A stretch of DNA of 64,000 nt from Pholiota molesta (taxonomy: Eukaryota; Basidiomycota; Agaricomycetes; Agaricales; Strophariaceae), in NCBI GenBank assembly GCA_014925825.1, contig JACGCK010000200.1:17488-81487 (forward strand). Reading direction: 5' to 3'. Position numbers and translations under genes: made by a program. How positions within the stretch are numbered: the stretch's first letter is position 1; every line of letters begins with the position of its first letter. Below the pieces are notes generated by a model that had not been told where the DNA came from, made no database searches, and saw only the letters and a list, made by a program, of their open reading frames with translations. Below, in pieces: positions 1-12,100 of the stretch.

Positions 1-129
1 GCAAGCCCGCTGATGGCAGAGGTCACTGTGGGCTCGTCGTAGGGTGCTTCGGACGTCTTCGGAAGGCGGTGAGCGCGTTGTGGAGGGAGAAAGACAAGAA
101 TGGGCGGGATTGATCGCCTTTCCATTCAT
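1..129 (-). CDS. Possible 5' end of a leftward gene, cut by the window edge
   Basis: An open frame of 43 codons starts at an ATG complementary to 127-129 and stays open to the left edge. It is rich in Ser, Pro, Thr and Arg and looks like a disordered N-terminus. An AT-rich TATA-like stretch lies about 70 bases upstream, near 195-203. I do not recognise the product. A 43-codon open frame can occur by chance, so this is only a candidate. Confidence 0.3.
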   Translation of the reverse strand, partial: MNGKAINPAHSCLSPSTTRSPPSEDVRSTLRRAHSDLCHQRAC

Positions 130-3100
130 GGCTAATTAGGTCAGCGTTTGGAGCGCGACGGCGCGCGCCGCGCACTCAGACGCGCCTCGGAGCGCATATA
201 TACTCAGTCTACGGCGCTTGCCTAGGCGACATTGGGCCCGCCGACGCGACTGGACACTTCTCATCGCATTTTGATACTCCTTCGCATTCTCTATTCTTCT
301 GCATCTGCTCGCTGCCGCGATGCTGTTTATCTATCTATCTATCGACGTATTTATTTGCCTGCATACCCCATCTGCTCATATACACCCAATTCCCGTGTAC
401 CATTGTTTTTGTATCCCTTGCATGTTCTATTTCGTGTTTATTGTATGTGCGTACATACGTGAAAAGGAAAGGAAATCTATTCATCCATCCACCCTCTGTT
501 CTGGAGCAGCGAAACCCTCACTCTTTTCTCGGCGTCTCGGCGATACCTTGCTTGTACTGGTTCTACTTCTCACACCTCGCCCACTTACGCCCCTCCTGGT
601 TGTCTTCCATTCCGGAGTCTTTACGCGCCATTATCTTTACGCGCCATTATCCTTGTTTTGCACATTTCTCCGCCGCTTTTGTCTTCTCTTTGTGCGCACC
701 TTTGTGTTTCTACTCTCATCCACTCCATTGTTAACCTTATTTATTTATTGGAACGTCACACATGTTGTACTAGTAGCCTAGAGAACCCGCATATACTTAC
801 AAATCTTGGAGCCTCTTCTACAAGCAGCCAGACCTTTGAGGAGTGCAATAAATCATCGCTCAAAGCCCTGTACTTATGTACTGTTCGAAATTCCTTGGCT
901 TCTGAGGTATATTTGCATGACACGCTCTAATGGGGTCTGCCTATAGGCGCCTTGCTGTGTTAGTACGATGTCAATTTATGTACATTTCACAATTCACACA
1001 CGTCCTGCTCGCTTGTGTTAACCGCGGAGTACCTTCCTTCCCCTTTCCAGCCCTTTCCCCTCCTCGTCATGATGAAATAATATAAACCCTTTTAAGACGA
1101 TCTGCCCACGACGTCAGCCGTCACGCAGACTTTTTACTAAACGTGAATCAAGCGGGACGCGGGACGCGCGAGCACGGCTCCGCCTCCCCGAATAGTTTAG
1201 CCTCGCTGGATAAACACATACTCTGACTCTATTGCAGCCTGCTAAGTACTGAGAGTCTGAGCCTAGGTGCGGAGAATCCAACGCCGCCGCCGGATAGCTT
1301 CTTGCCCACGCTGTTCCATATTCTACGTAGAAGACAGGATAGCGGATAGAATGAGTTTGGGGAATATAAGGAACGTGATGAAATGAGTATCCTTGACTAA
1401 CAGTGACATGCTGGTGCTATTAGATAGACTTAGAGTAGGAAGCCCAATTGTAACTATATGAATACACGAGGCCCAGGAGATCGACGCCCTTCTTCGCGTC
1501 GTGACAAATACCGCAGTCAGTGCCGCTCACCAATACGGGAATCCTGTTATTGAGCCTAGTACTTTGGTATGGGTAGCGTGCAGTGCGAAATAAGGCATGG
1601 GGTGGGGCGGAACTGCTGAGTCAAATACCTGAGTCCATTTAGCGCCAGCGCGCGGGGCCGCCGGCCTTAGCGTGTTTTCGAGCCTGTGGTAATTCATTCG
1701 TAAGTAAGACGCAGCGCCTCCCTAGTAAATAAGCTGAAAACATATACATACTTCGCACCCGGGCCAACGTTATTTGTTGACTGGGTGAATTGTCGGCAGA
1801 GGTAAATCCCGACTAAAGAACAAAAGCAACTCAAATGACATTATTTGATGTCATCATAGGGTCACTATTCAATACTCTAAACAAAGTTATGTCGCCCTGT
1901 CGGTATGTCAGTAGCTGCAGAGCTGATAAGCATAAGAGTGGCCAAAAGTTAAGCGCTGAAATTAATGCAACATTAGCGCGGTCAAGCTGTAAGCTGTACC
2001 CGTGTGAGGACAGCGGCAGTGTCTGCGGCCACAGCCCGGGAGACGCCCAGTCGGTGTCGCATGCACACAGCGCTTATCTCACCCTCACCCCTTTCGAGCT
2101 TCTGTGTGAAGGCTGAGCTCTGTAAGAGCAGACACGCAATTTATCCTGTCTTCGTTCTTTCTCTATATGTCAATCGCAAAGCCTGGAAAACAGGGTCCAG
2201 AATCGACTGACATACGCAATCAATATGACATCGGCACGGCAAGGAGTCCCAGACCGCGCGGATGGCGCTCATATAATCGCACCAGATGATCTTCGCTTTT
2301 TTTCTACTCAATTTCTGTGTTGTACATATGACGAAACCTAGTTGGATGTGCAAATTCACCCCCTCTAATATACTTAATCGGGCCACTTTTCTCCCTATCT
2401 GCGAGGAGACTAACCATGTTTGTGTGCGGGTACTCGCGTTCTAGAAGCGCTAGCCACGCTCTATGTTAACCTCGACGCCTCCCTTCGGCGAGCGGACGTT
2501 CTGCGTGACCGCGTCGGGGAGTCGGGGACTGCGAGTCCAAAGTATAACCGCGCAATCTGGACGCAGGGTCGGCGACAGGGCTGCGCTGCGTCCTGACTTG
2601 GCGTGACCCAACATGTGCTCGTTAGGCAGGTGGGGACCCACAGGCAGGCCCGCAATTTACCAGCAAAAATCCGGGGTTTGCGGGGGCAGTAGTTATCACA
2701 AGCGACGCGACTGTGCAAAATTGTGCATCGCGCTGTGCATAGGGCAGCACGCGTACCTACGCATCACTGGACGCGGGGACCAGGCGGGGACCGTCGAGTG
2801 CAGGGGAGCAGGGTAGCGCAGGTTCAAACTAGAGTCTAGGCCTAGGCCTCAGCCCAAGGTCGTAAGGCTCAAGAGCTTGACGAGCAGAGTGAGGTGGGAT
2901 AATTAGGTAGGTTCCATGTCATGCGCGTTTTTCGCGTTTTGTATCCAGTAAAACGGCCCCCCGTTCTCCGTATAATTTCCCTGGTGTCTCGTAATTACGT
3001 GGTGACTATACTCGCACCAATCAATTGAAGTTTTCCTTTGCTGGACTTTGAATGGCTTCCTGCTCCCAAAGAAGATAAAAATTTGAGCCTTCGAAGAAAG

Positions 3101-4060
3101 CAATCGAAATTCAACACGTTCGCACATGGAGCGGGCTAAGCTGCTCGAATATCTGACCAGAGCTTTGAGTGTATAATACTCTGTATTCTGAAAATAACCA
3201 ACGTCGCTGCCTTTTGGCTTAATATTTTTTGAGATGCAGGTTTCCAATTTCGTAACCATTGGAAGCTTTCGCGAGGTGCATAATATAGAGCCGCGCACGG
3301 CGCATTGCGGCGTTCTCGATCAAAGGGAAATCGTTCTCAAGCTTCAAGCTGGGTGCCGTAAGTCTTCTAAATGTCTGTCTGGTTCCGCATTCACATGTAC
3401 TCCTTATTTTTTTCTTGCTTACCATTCACTCGGCGGCATATGAAACATATGTACAGGGGGAAATGGTGATTTGGAGATATTCTGGGCGCCTCCGAGTATA
3501 TTGGACAACATACCCGGTCGGTCCAGCTGTACCATCGACACCCGAACTTCTCTGTTCCTAAGGAGATTTTTTCCAACAGACGGTCAATGATCATGATACA
3601 GTGCTGTAAAATCGTTATTTTTTTCCTGACTCCTTGATACACAGCGAGCAAAGATAATTGTCAGAAAAATGGTGGTATCACATATACCACTCGCGCCGTA
3701 ATGCAAAATTGACAATGACGCTATCAAATGGCGATTCAGCGCATCCAGCGTCCCTATGTACGTCGACGCTTTCCTGAACGGGAAAGGATTCAAATTTTCG
3801 TATTGTGATCGAGGGTAATCACCCTGTATGTCTTTATCCAGTGACCATAACAATAACCTTTTTGGAATAGGTTCGACATCGAAAGGCGCCTAAATCATCG
3901 CGTGCGGCGGCAGTAAATCTAGAAACGCGCACGTTGCTCAATAATGAGGTTGGTATGCTCTAGTTTATACCCCAATTCCTATACTTTATCCTGCAGTCTT
4001 CAAATGAGCCTTGCCTGTAATGAATCCAGTCTCCTTACTCATTCAAATGCTCTCATATTC
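130..4060. other. Gene-poor DNA
   Basis: No convincing gene is visible; the longest open frames have no recognisable motif or splice structure. Positions 230-780 are pyrimidine-rich on the plus strand, with a short TCTA microsatellite at about 326-345. A 16-base unit containing TTTACGCGCCATTATC is repeated in tandem near 620-652. I saw no tRNA gene. Confidence 0.5.
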
Positions 4061-4066
4061 ATCGGT
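4061..4066. repeat. Left target-site duplication (ATCGGT)
   Basis: ATCGGT directly abuts the first base of the terminal inverted repeat at 4067. The same six bases follow the element at 5208-5213. Confidence 0.85.
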
Positions 4067-4486
4067 TATGGCGGTCCGTTTGGGTAAAAATTCCGTAGAA
4101 ACTTTTTGTATATGCGCGAAAACTTCTACATAAAACATTAATATATTTCCTTGCATTCACACATGATTAATCAAGTTTTAGACATACTTTGACGTGCGCG
4201 GAAATCTTTAGTGAGTGCGCGAAAATCTTTCTTGGTGCGCGGAAACTTTTTCGGCCAATTTGAGTGTGCGCGTAGAAATCTTTCCCTTCAATACCAGTAA
4301 TTCACTCATTTCTGCGTGTTTTTGACTGCGCGTAAATTTTATTAACAGTGCGCGTGGAAATGTTTGCGTGCGCGTAGAAATACTGAGCGAGCACTGAGCG
4401 CGTAGAAACATTTAGGCCGACATGCCGTGCTGAGGTAATTGATCTCGCTTAAGCTTTGCCGCCGTTGCGGCAGCGGAGTTTAAACC
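4067..4486 (+). repeat. Left inverted-repeat arm
   Basis: This 420-base arm is complementary to 4788-5207, with roughly ten mismatches. The outer part is AT-rich. The inner part carries the GCGCG...GAAA motif array and ends in a small GCCGCCGTTGCGGC hairpin. Confidence 0.88.
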
Positions 4487-4787
4487 TCAGTGGCCTCTGA
4501 GCATTTAGGCAAAGAAATAAAAGCCTAAGGATATATATCATCTGGGAATACTTTGCTGCATGTGCTTGAAAAGCAAGAATTGAAGCAAGCTGAGAGCTCA
4601 GGCCAAGTCAAGGCTTGCTCAAGGCTTTTTACAGGCTGTTTAACTAGTACTGATATTTATCGGACCTTCTTCATGTACATTACTTCAAATAATCGATTTA
4701 AAGGCTGATATATCCTGTAATATTGCGGTTTGCATGCCCAGGGCTTATCCCTCGAGCGCCTAAGTACGGAAAGCTCGAAACTGACAG

Positions 4788-5207
4788 GGTTTAAACTCCG
4801 CTGCCGCAACGGCGGCAAAGTCTAAGCGAGATCAATTACCTCAGCACGGCATGTCGGCCTAAATGTTTCTACGCGCTCAGTGCTCGCTCAGTATTTCTAC
4901 GCGCACGCAAACATTTCCACGCGCACTGTTGATAAAATTTACGCGCAGTCAAAAACACGCAAAAGTGAGTGAATTACTGGTATTGAAGGGAAAGATTTCT
5001 ACGCGCACACTCAAATTGGCCGAAAAAGTTTCCGCGCACCAAGAAAGATTTTCGCGCACTCACTAAAGATTTCCGCGCACGTCAAAGTATGTCTAAAACT
5101 TGATTAATCATGTGTGAATGCAAGGAAATATATTAATGTTCTATGTAAAAGTTTTCGCGCATATACAAAAAGTTTCTACGGAATTTTTACCCAAATGGAC
5201 CGCCATA
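4788..5207 (-). repeat. Right inverted-repeat arm
   Basis: This is the reverse complement of 4067-4486. Complementarity breaks exactly at the ...GAGTTTAAACC inner boundary on both sides. Confidence 0.88.
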
Positions 5208-5213
5208 ATCGGT
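5208..5213. repeat. Right target-site duplication (ATCGGT)
   Basis: This perfect copy of 4061-4066 directly follows the terminal CCGCCATA. Confidence 0.85.
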
Positions 5214-7346
5214 ACTTACTTAAAAAACTTGTTGAAAAGATCTATCTGCAAGGAAGTTTAGCACTACTACTTCATTCCATGAGCTTTTATGCATTATGAG
5301 TCGTCTGCCATGCAGACACCCACCGAAGCATTTGGATATTCAAGTACTTACACGTACTTATGTGGCGCGAGGATCTATCACATCATTGAGAACTCAAGTA
5401 ACGTTTCAATCTCAGAATTATTGGGCCACCATGTTGGGCTGTAAGTTGTGCTGCGCAGAACTTATTCCATTGATTAAGTGCTGCCAACGGGCTGCCAGAC
5501 TGCCATATCTTGACTGTGGCGTTTGTTTTCAAGCTGTTTGTTCACGGAATTTCTTCCACCTCTTCGCCTGCGACTCGAGCAACCCTTCAAATATTCTCAC
5601 CATTTAAATCGATTCCTCTCCAAGTTAACCAGCCTATTCAAGTGATATACAGTCATTAGCAGTTTAGCAATAGATATCCGAGTGACCGTATAGGTCGAAG
5701 TGCGGAGGTACATACCCTGCCCAAAAATAGAACAAAGCTACTTCGTGTTCGCCTCAATGGTTCCTTCCAGTTCTGTTATTCCTAATTGAAATACATAAAG
5801 TATCCGTATGCATCACCTTCTTCTGACTCAAATCAGTCTTCCGAGGCTGCAGAGCCGTTTTTCTCGGGGATTCGATTTCCAATGGTTTCTGTGTAGCCTT
5901 CTTTAATTCAGAGTTCCCATTTAGCTTCTCTTCTCTATCCTCACAGCATTTACGTGTCGAAAGAAGAGTATCGGATTCACGCTTGAATTTACAGTACAAG
6001 ATAAGACTCACGGCTACTGAGTCTACTAGCGCCTATATACTCCCAAGTTGGTTCATTTGCCTTCATTAGATACTTATGTATGTACATCTCCGACGGTTCA
6101 CAGGGCAGTGAATGACTGCTTGAAATCTACATCTTCAACGCAGCAATTCAACGGCTTCACAACGGAATTAAACAAAGGAAAATATCCGCAGCGTATTCTC
6201 CAACATTTACCCTCTATTCCGCCCACTCCCTGTTCCTTAGCCTAATCCATTCGTAGTACTTAGTCCAGAATTCACACGTATGTTACAGTTGACTTGCTTT
6301 ATGGCGTTATTCTTTGGGCCTTTGTGTCAACCAAAAATGGAAAGCAGCCTTTCTGAGAATTGGCTCCCGAAATTCTTGAAACATGTACTCCTCCCCTTCT
6401 CTAAGCTCTCCCTTTAAATTTAGCTAGTCCTATGAAGAGTTCATGTTCAAACTTATTATACCCTTCGTCTTTGCTTCCACTCAAAATTCGGAATGGTAGT
6501 TGGCTCCATGCTCCAACTGCTGGAGACTCGAACTAATCTAAGTCCTCGCAATGCCGACATACCCGCAATCTCGATATATATTGACATTGATTTTCCCTGA
6601 AAGTATAATTACTGTTGCATTCGTATAGTCCCTTAAGTCCGACTCACAATGTTAAGGTCATGATCATTGAGATATTGACGTTGAGGTATCAGTACTTCAG
6701 TCTTCAGCTACATATTGTTTACATGCATATGACATAGCTGTCCGACCTCTTAAGGTAACCTGTATTCGAAGTCGGGATAAAGTGGACTGTCTTACGAAGC
6801 GTCCTTCGATCACGGGTGCAGAATGACTCGTGGCTTTCTACTTAGCTGAGGCCTCGAGTCGCCCAATTACGGAAGATAAGTGAGCAAGTACTCTTGAACA
6901 ACACTGCCAATCGTCGGGCGACTTACAACATTCGCAAGCGAATTCATTGGGAGTTCCTAATGGACTGTAGAACTGAGATATAACCTTGCTTCAAATACCG
7001 GCACCTTCTTACCAGCGGATGATAGAAATTTTCAGATTGAGGGCGCGTAATATTACGCTCGACATTTCACGAAAACCTCAGGTTTTGTACAGTCATTTGT
7101 GACATATACAGTCATTGACAAGAGCATGCGCATCCACCGTGTGTTTACACCTTCTCAAGTTCTTCGGGAGAAGCGCAGTGGAACATAATCCAGCATTATC
7201 AATATCATTGTCACCAACAGCGTCTGTACCTCAGATAACTGTTGAAAGACTACATCGTGGGGAGTGAAGTGTTATAAGCGCCGAGAAACCTTCAAAATGG
7301 ACGCTCAATGCTTCCATTCTATATTTCTAGGCACCTCAAATTAACC
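5214..7346. other. Gene-poor DNA between two transposons
   Basis: The sequence is AT-rich with no frame that I can assign. No tRNA, tandem array or transposase motif was seen. Confidence 0.5.
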
Positions 7347-7353
7347 ATCGATG
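7347..7353. repeat. Left target-site duplication (ATCGATG)
   Basis: ATCGATG abuts the TACGGTAGTCGAG terminus at 7354 and recurs at 9174-9180. Confidence 0.82.
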
Positions 7354-7580
7354 TACGGTAGTCGAGAGCTACGAGGTTCGATTTCGCGTTTGAGCTACGT
7401 GGTTCGGCTGATCGCGAACCGGGCGGACAATATTTCCTGTCCCTATCCTCGATTCACGGTCAGACAATGCTAGAAATTCCTTAACCTCCTTGACTTTTAC
7501 TGGGCTTAGGTGAGGGGAAAAGCTCAATTTCAAATGTAAAATATAAGTATTTTATTATCGGTATATCCAATTAAATTCAA
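7354..7580 (+). repeat. Left terminal inverted repeat of the 1.8 kb element
   Basis: This pairs with 8945-9173. Identity is very high over the outer 110 bases and lower inside. The inner end is set approximately. Confidence 0.78.
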
Positions 7581-8402
7581 ATATGTATGTATACTAGTCA
7601 CCAACCAGTATTTCTCCTGGCAGGAGGTAATGCTGAATACATATCCAGGCACCCTTGATTTCTTCCGATGCAGAGTTAGAAGGATGTTGAGTGACAGTGC
7701 ACGTACGACTGCTACTAAGTACTCAGTACTTGGCATCCACCGTTGGCGACGCGCGTGCGCGAGAACGCCGTCTCCTCCAGCGAGATCTTCAAGCGTTCCG
7801 TGAACAGTGAGAATCGAGTGAGGATACATGGGCTATGTCATTTAGAGAACAGTTAAAGGAGGCACATACCTGATGCCGAAGCGGCGACACCGGAGGGATT
7901 ACCGGCTGGGGCTGGCATTGAATCGTGAATTCCTCCCTGGTGGCCAAAATTTGACTGTAGCGTAGAGTACCCTAGCGTGCTACGGCGGGGATTCCTGGTG
8001 CAAAACATTCAACGTTGGCTCAACGTTCAGTTCAACGTTGATGCCGTCGGACTGAGCTAGAAGCCAAACACTAGCAAGCTCGATCACGTGAATGCGAGCC
8101 GCAAACAGTCGCGTCACACCTTGCAATTTCCCCGCCTCCCTCCCTCTCCCTCCTGCCCTCGGGCCTCCCCGTGGCCATCGCCTCTGGCTCCTAAGTCTGG
8201 AAATGCGCCCCACTTGAAAGAACGAATGAAACGAATGAAACGAACGCGCAAATGACGGATGCAACAGGAATGTCGCATACTTAAGGGAGTCCCCCTCCCC
8301 ATTGGATTGTCAATATCAAAGGCTGATTACCTGACAGGACCAGTAGAGATTCGCTCGTCGGTGCCAACTCGGCGGGAATTTCTCTCCCTTTAAGTCCTGG
8401 TC

Positions 8403-8780
8403 TCACCACCGTCGCCCTGCGATGCATCGCTGGAAGAGACTGCTCCTCACTGCGCGCGCGGCATTGGACTCCGAGAAACGGCTGTACGAGCCCTGATACC
8501 GCGGTGAGGTGCCAAGCAACGGCGGCAAAAGTCGCGGGGCATCGCAAACTACTGGCTTGTAGTGCAGAAAGAACCACGAGCCCACCGCTGCGCCCCCGCA
8601 GCTCGCCTTCTTCGATTGCACGAGCATCACCGCCTCGCACTCGCTCATCAAGACGCTCACGAAGTCCTCGCATTTGACGCACTCGAGGTCCGAGCCCGCG
8701 CTGAAGCAAGCGGCGGCGACCAAGTCGAACTCGGGCCTGCTGTCCGTCGACCCATTCTCGGGGGCTGCAGGGCGCGCTGA
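8403..8780 (-). pseudogene. Coding-like fragment inside the transposon, unknown origin
   Basis: An open minus-strand stretch of about 125 codons with a strong G/C bias at third positions sits inside the 1.8 kb element. It is Cys-rich around a CVKCEDF-like segment. It has no convincing start, no recognisable domain and is flanked by lower-quality frame. It could be a captured piece of a host gene. The overlapping plus frame at about 8560-8817 is also open, so the true strand is uncertain. Confidence 0.3.
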
Positions 8781-8944
8781 AGAGCACCGGGACGTGTTTG
8801 ACGCGCAAAGGCTTTGAGCCAGGTAAGTGTGTGCCTAATGGAATTCTTGCCATTGGCGTCTGGACGATGTGAACTGTTAGTTATACATGTACATGCAGCA
8901 TCACCTCCTGCAAGGAGAAACTCTGCATAATTATCGACTACTAC

Positions 8945-9173
8945 AAGTATGATTAGATTTAGCTTGATAAATTGATAATAAAATATGTTTTACAGCTAAA
9001 ATTGAGCTTTTTTCTTCACATAAGCCCAGTAAAAGTTCAGGAGGTTGAGCAATTTCTTGCATTGTCACCGTGAATCGAGGATAGGGACAGGAAATATTGT
9101 CCGCCCGGTTCGCGATCAGCCGAACCACGTAGCTCAAACGCGAAATCGAACCTCGTAGCTCTCGACTACCGTA
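8945..9173 (-). repeat. Right terminal inverted repeat of the 1.8 kb element
   Basis: This is the complement of 7354-7580 and ends in CTCGACTACCGTA. The inner boundary is approximate. Confidence 0.78.
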
Positions 9174-9180
9174 ATCGATG
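9174..9180. repeat. Right target-site duplication (ATCGATG)
   Basis: This perfect copy of 7347-7353 directly follows CCGTA. Confidence 0.82.
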
Positions 9181-12100
9181 TAATTTTGGCATGTGAGCGG
9201 CAGAACATACGGATGGAGATGAAGTAAAAAATCGATGACTTCGCACTCAGTATTCCGCTTTGTTTATTAGTATTCTCGAAGGCCGTTGATTGAAAAAAAC
9301 CTCAATTAGCACTGACATTCAGTGCTGAGCGCTGGGCGCCCATCTGGGCATGGGCTGGTAATCAACTACAGGTGCTTAACGGAGACATAAATAAATGGAC
9401 TCCGAGTTAAGTTTATTTTTGGCGCTATTCGTACCTCTAGACCTCGATACAATTGCATTACAGGTCATGTTTATGGTGACTGCATTGGAGTTCATGTGTC
9501 CAAGGTCTTCGCAGCTTCATAAAACTCAAATGTGCTTGCAGTTAGAAGGGATAATCTGGGAAACTAGAAGCTGCTAAACTCTGAACCTCTCTCGCTTGAG
9601 GCACATTTTCTATGCCTTTGATCGGGGCGGGACTTGTGGACCATAGCATAGATCTATTCGCATGACATTGATATGACAATAATCATAACACGGAATCGAG
9701 GACTTCGGAATGGGTACACCTTTTACCCAGAAGACAATGGGCAGCTGAGCATCGGAAGCACGCTATGCGCGCTGAAGTCTTAATAGATTGTTTATTTCTT
9801 TCTGACTCTACTACGGCCACAGTTCTTACCCTGACATACCATCACATTGCGCTGGATAAATTGCAGATCGAATGAATATGTGGATGAGATGAATGACAGC
9901 CTTCTGCTAAAGGTGTGTCAAGCAGTCTTCTTCGAGCGCTAATGTTCCCAAATAAATTCTCACCTCCCCAGCAACAGCGGTGACTGTGGACTAGGCTACC
10001 GTCATACATAGGAATAAGTTAGAACTGCTGGTACGCTTCTCCATGAAATGCACAGCATCCACTTCCGAAGGACACACCAAGAGTCCAAGACGGGGTTTAA
10101 TATAGCCCATTGAAGAACAGGTGGGTATAAATAACCGTGAAACAATACAAAGGAGGCTGTTGAGCTTTCATAGCAAGAAAAAGAAGCGATGGAATAACGG
10201 AACAACTTAGGATAGATGGACATCTTGCAAGTAACACCATTCCGGAACGCGCCAAAGGATATTTCGATGCTCAGCGCGTAATGTGGATAGCATTCGACAG
10301 TCAGCTCAGAATCAACGTTTCAACGGGGCTGCGTAGCCAGAAACTGTGTGAGGACTATCCATTAGCTCATAGTACATACAGACTGCAGTATCCCCGCGCT
10401 AAATTCGAAGTGGTGTACCTGCTGAAACGTGGAGCTCGAAAGCCCGAGAGACTCGGAATATGTGGAGAAGAGCCTGAGTTGACGTCTTTCAGCTGTAAAT
10501 GGCATCCGCGTGAGCGAAGGACGGCCAGGGAACGTGATGGAAGGGGGAAAGGCAGGGTAATCGTAATCTTATCAGCGGATATAGGCACTTCATTTACACG
10601 CAATCCGTGAAACGCGAAGCGTTCATCCTTCAGCGCAAAACTGTAATGAGAGCGTCAGGTATGCTATTAACGCGTGGATAAGGGAACCTGAGGATCAGAC
10701 CTTCTTACCCACAGCAATATCGCCCGAACTCCTTCGCCATCGCCTTCCGAAGTCCGCTGCGGTAGGACTTTCAGCCCACATTAAGAAGAATCCAAATGTG
10801 AAGTCCGAAAATGGGCTGAAGAACCGCAGCGCCCGACTTGCCCGTCATCCACGACTGGATTTACATAGCAAGGGGCCGTACACTGTACCCTCGACGCAGC
10901 AGGATCCGAGGGAAGGATACTTGACACGCCTAAATCTATAGCGCAGCTTGCCAAATCAGCCTTCAATATGTCTGGCGCCACTCCAGATGGCTGATTCGAC
11001 GGTTGGATTAAAAATGTAAGTTTGAAGCTCAAGAGAATATTCACAAGGGAACGAGTGGAGCGCGGGAGAACAAGTCTGTTTTTGGAGCATGCTCGCCCAT
11101 TGCGTTGGCGGTAAAATCGCCCAGCGATCCACAAGAGTGGTGTGCATCACTTGAGCGGTCCGGCGGCTACATGGTCCTAGAATGAGTCAAGGATTGTTAA
11201 GGACCTTTTAGGCAAGTATGCTAATTGTGGATTTGACGCAGTGACATTTGCCTGAGGATGCAGGTAGCCAAGCTGTAGCGTTTCTAGCAACCGTCCTGTA
11301 AGATAGTTCAGTTCTATGTAGATGCAGAGAAAGGTATTTCATTATGGAAAGACTTTTTGACTGCGATGCATCGCTCCTCGATGCGCTCAAGCGCTTGGCC
11401 TTCCGTGGCATGTGTATTCACTCGGCGATTCTTCCGCCACGGACCAGAAATAAGATGCAGATAGCAGCCTGAGATGATGTTCTGGGCGGCCTTCACACGT
11501 CCTTAAACTGCTCTATGACATGGTATCAAGTTTTAGCTCAAATCCCTGCCCACTGCTACCAGAATGAGAAATCGACACTGTGAGTGACCAGCTGAGTACG
11601 TCCAGAAGGATCCCAAGACTGTTCTATGTAGAGTCGACATGGAGTCTGGGCGAGTCGAGCGCTGAGCATAATGATACAACCTCAACGAAAGCCCGTCGAA
11701 ACTCTCGCCGGCATCGGTCAAAACAAGCCCGCGTCGAGGCAGTCTACATAGAGAACTAAGTTCGCTCATATCAAGATTCCAAAGGTCAAGCCGCGGCGTC
11801 ATAGTCATGGAAGGTCCCACAGATGGCCAAGTTTATCCACGCTTTTCATACTAACCATTCGCAAGGCACCGATTACAGAAGCCCTCGAAGTGAGATGTGA
11901 CCTGCAGAGAAGCCCAGCGAAGAAAAGAAAGAAGCAAGGCCAAAAGAGTTCCCGAGATCTGGTACCATTCCTTTTCATGCTCCGCTCAGGCAAATACCGG
12001 GCGGTCGACCGCCGAGCGCACCAAAGTCTATTTTGTGGGTATTATACTCTGGGTATACTGATTCAAGTCTACTTTTGCTTGTCGCGTTGCTGGGTCTTAT

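Larger units (their letters stand above)
4067..5207. mobile_element. Non-autonomous foldback DNA transposon, 1141 bp
   Basis: The element consists of two inverted arms of exactly 420 bases (4067-4486 and 4788-5207) around a 301-base spacer. By eye the arms are about 97% identical. The ends are TATGGCGGTCC and its complement, flanked by a perfect 6-bp duplication. Each arm carries about nine degenerate copies of a GTGCGCG(TA/G)GAAA motif, which look like subterminal transposase-binding sites. There is no transposase gene; the mirrored 67-codon frames are by-products of the repeat. TAYGG termini with 6-bp duplications match what I recall for the IS3EU superfamily, but I could not check this. 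High arm identity suggests recent insertion or arm homogenisation. Confidence 0.88.
7354..9173. mobile_element. Non-autonomous DNA transposon with long TIRs and a GC-rich insert, 1820 bp
   Basis: Long terminal inverted repeats (about 7354-7580 and 8945-9173) start with TACGGTAGTCGAG. Their outer 110 or so bases are almost identical, and they then diverge with small indels. A perfect 7-bp duplication flanks the element. The TAYGG start is shared with the element at 4067 although the rest of the TIR differs. The interior at about 8100-8830 is far richer in G+C than the TIRs and contains overlapping open frames. The minus-strand frame around 8403-8780 has coding-like codon choice but no domain I recognise. 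This is compatible with a captured host gene fragment. No transposase was found. Confidence 0.82.

Noticed and set aside
2815..2832. GGTTCAAACT resembling a tRNA B box
   Set aside because: No A box or cloverleaf could be drawn around it.
4208..5066. Two identical 67-codon frames (4208-4411 - and 4863-5066 +)
   Set aside because: They mirror each other because they lie in the inverted arms of the foldback element; there is no coding evidence.
8281..8853. 190-codon Arg-rich minus-strand frame
   Set aside because: It overlaps two better-biased frames in a GC-rich island and has the Arg/Leu-heavy composition of a shadow frame.
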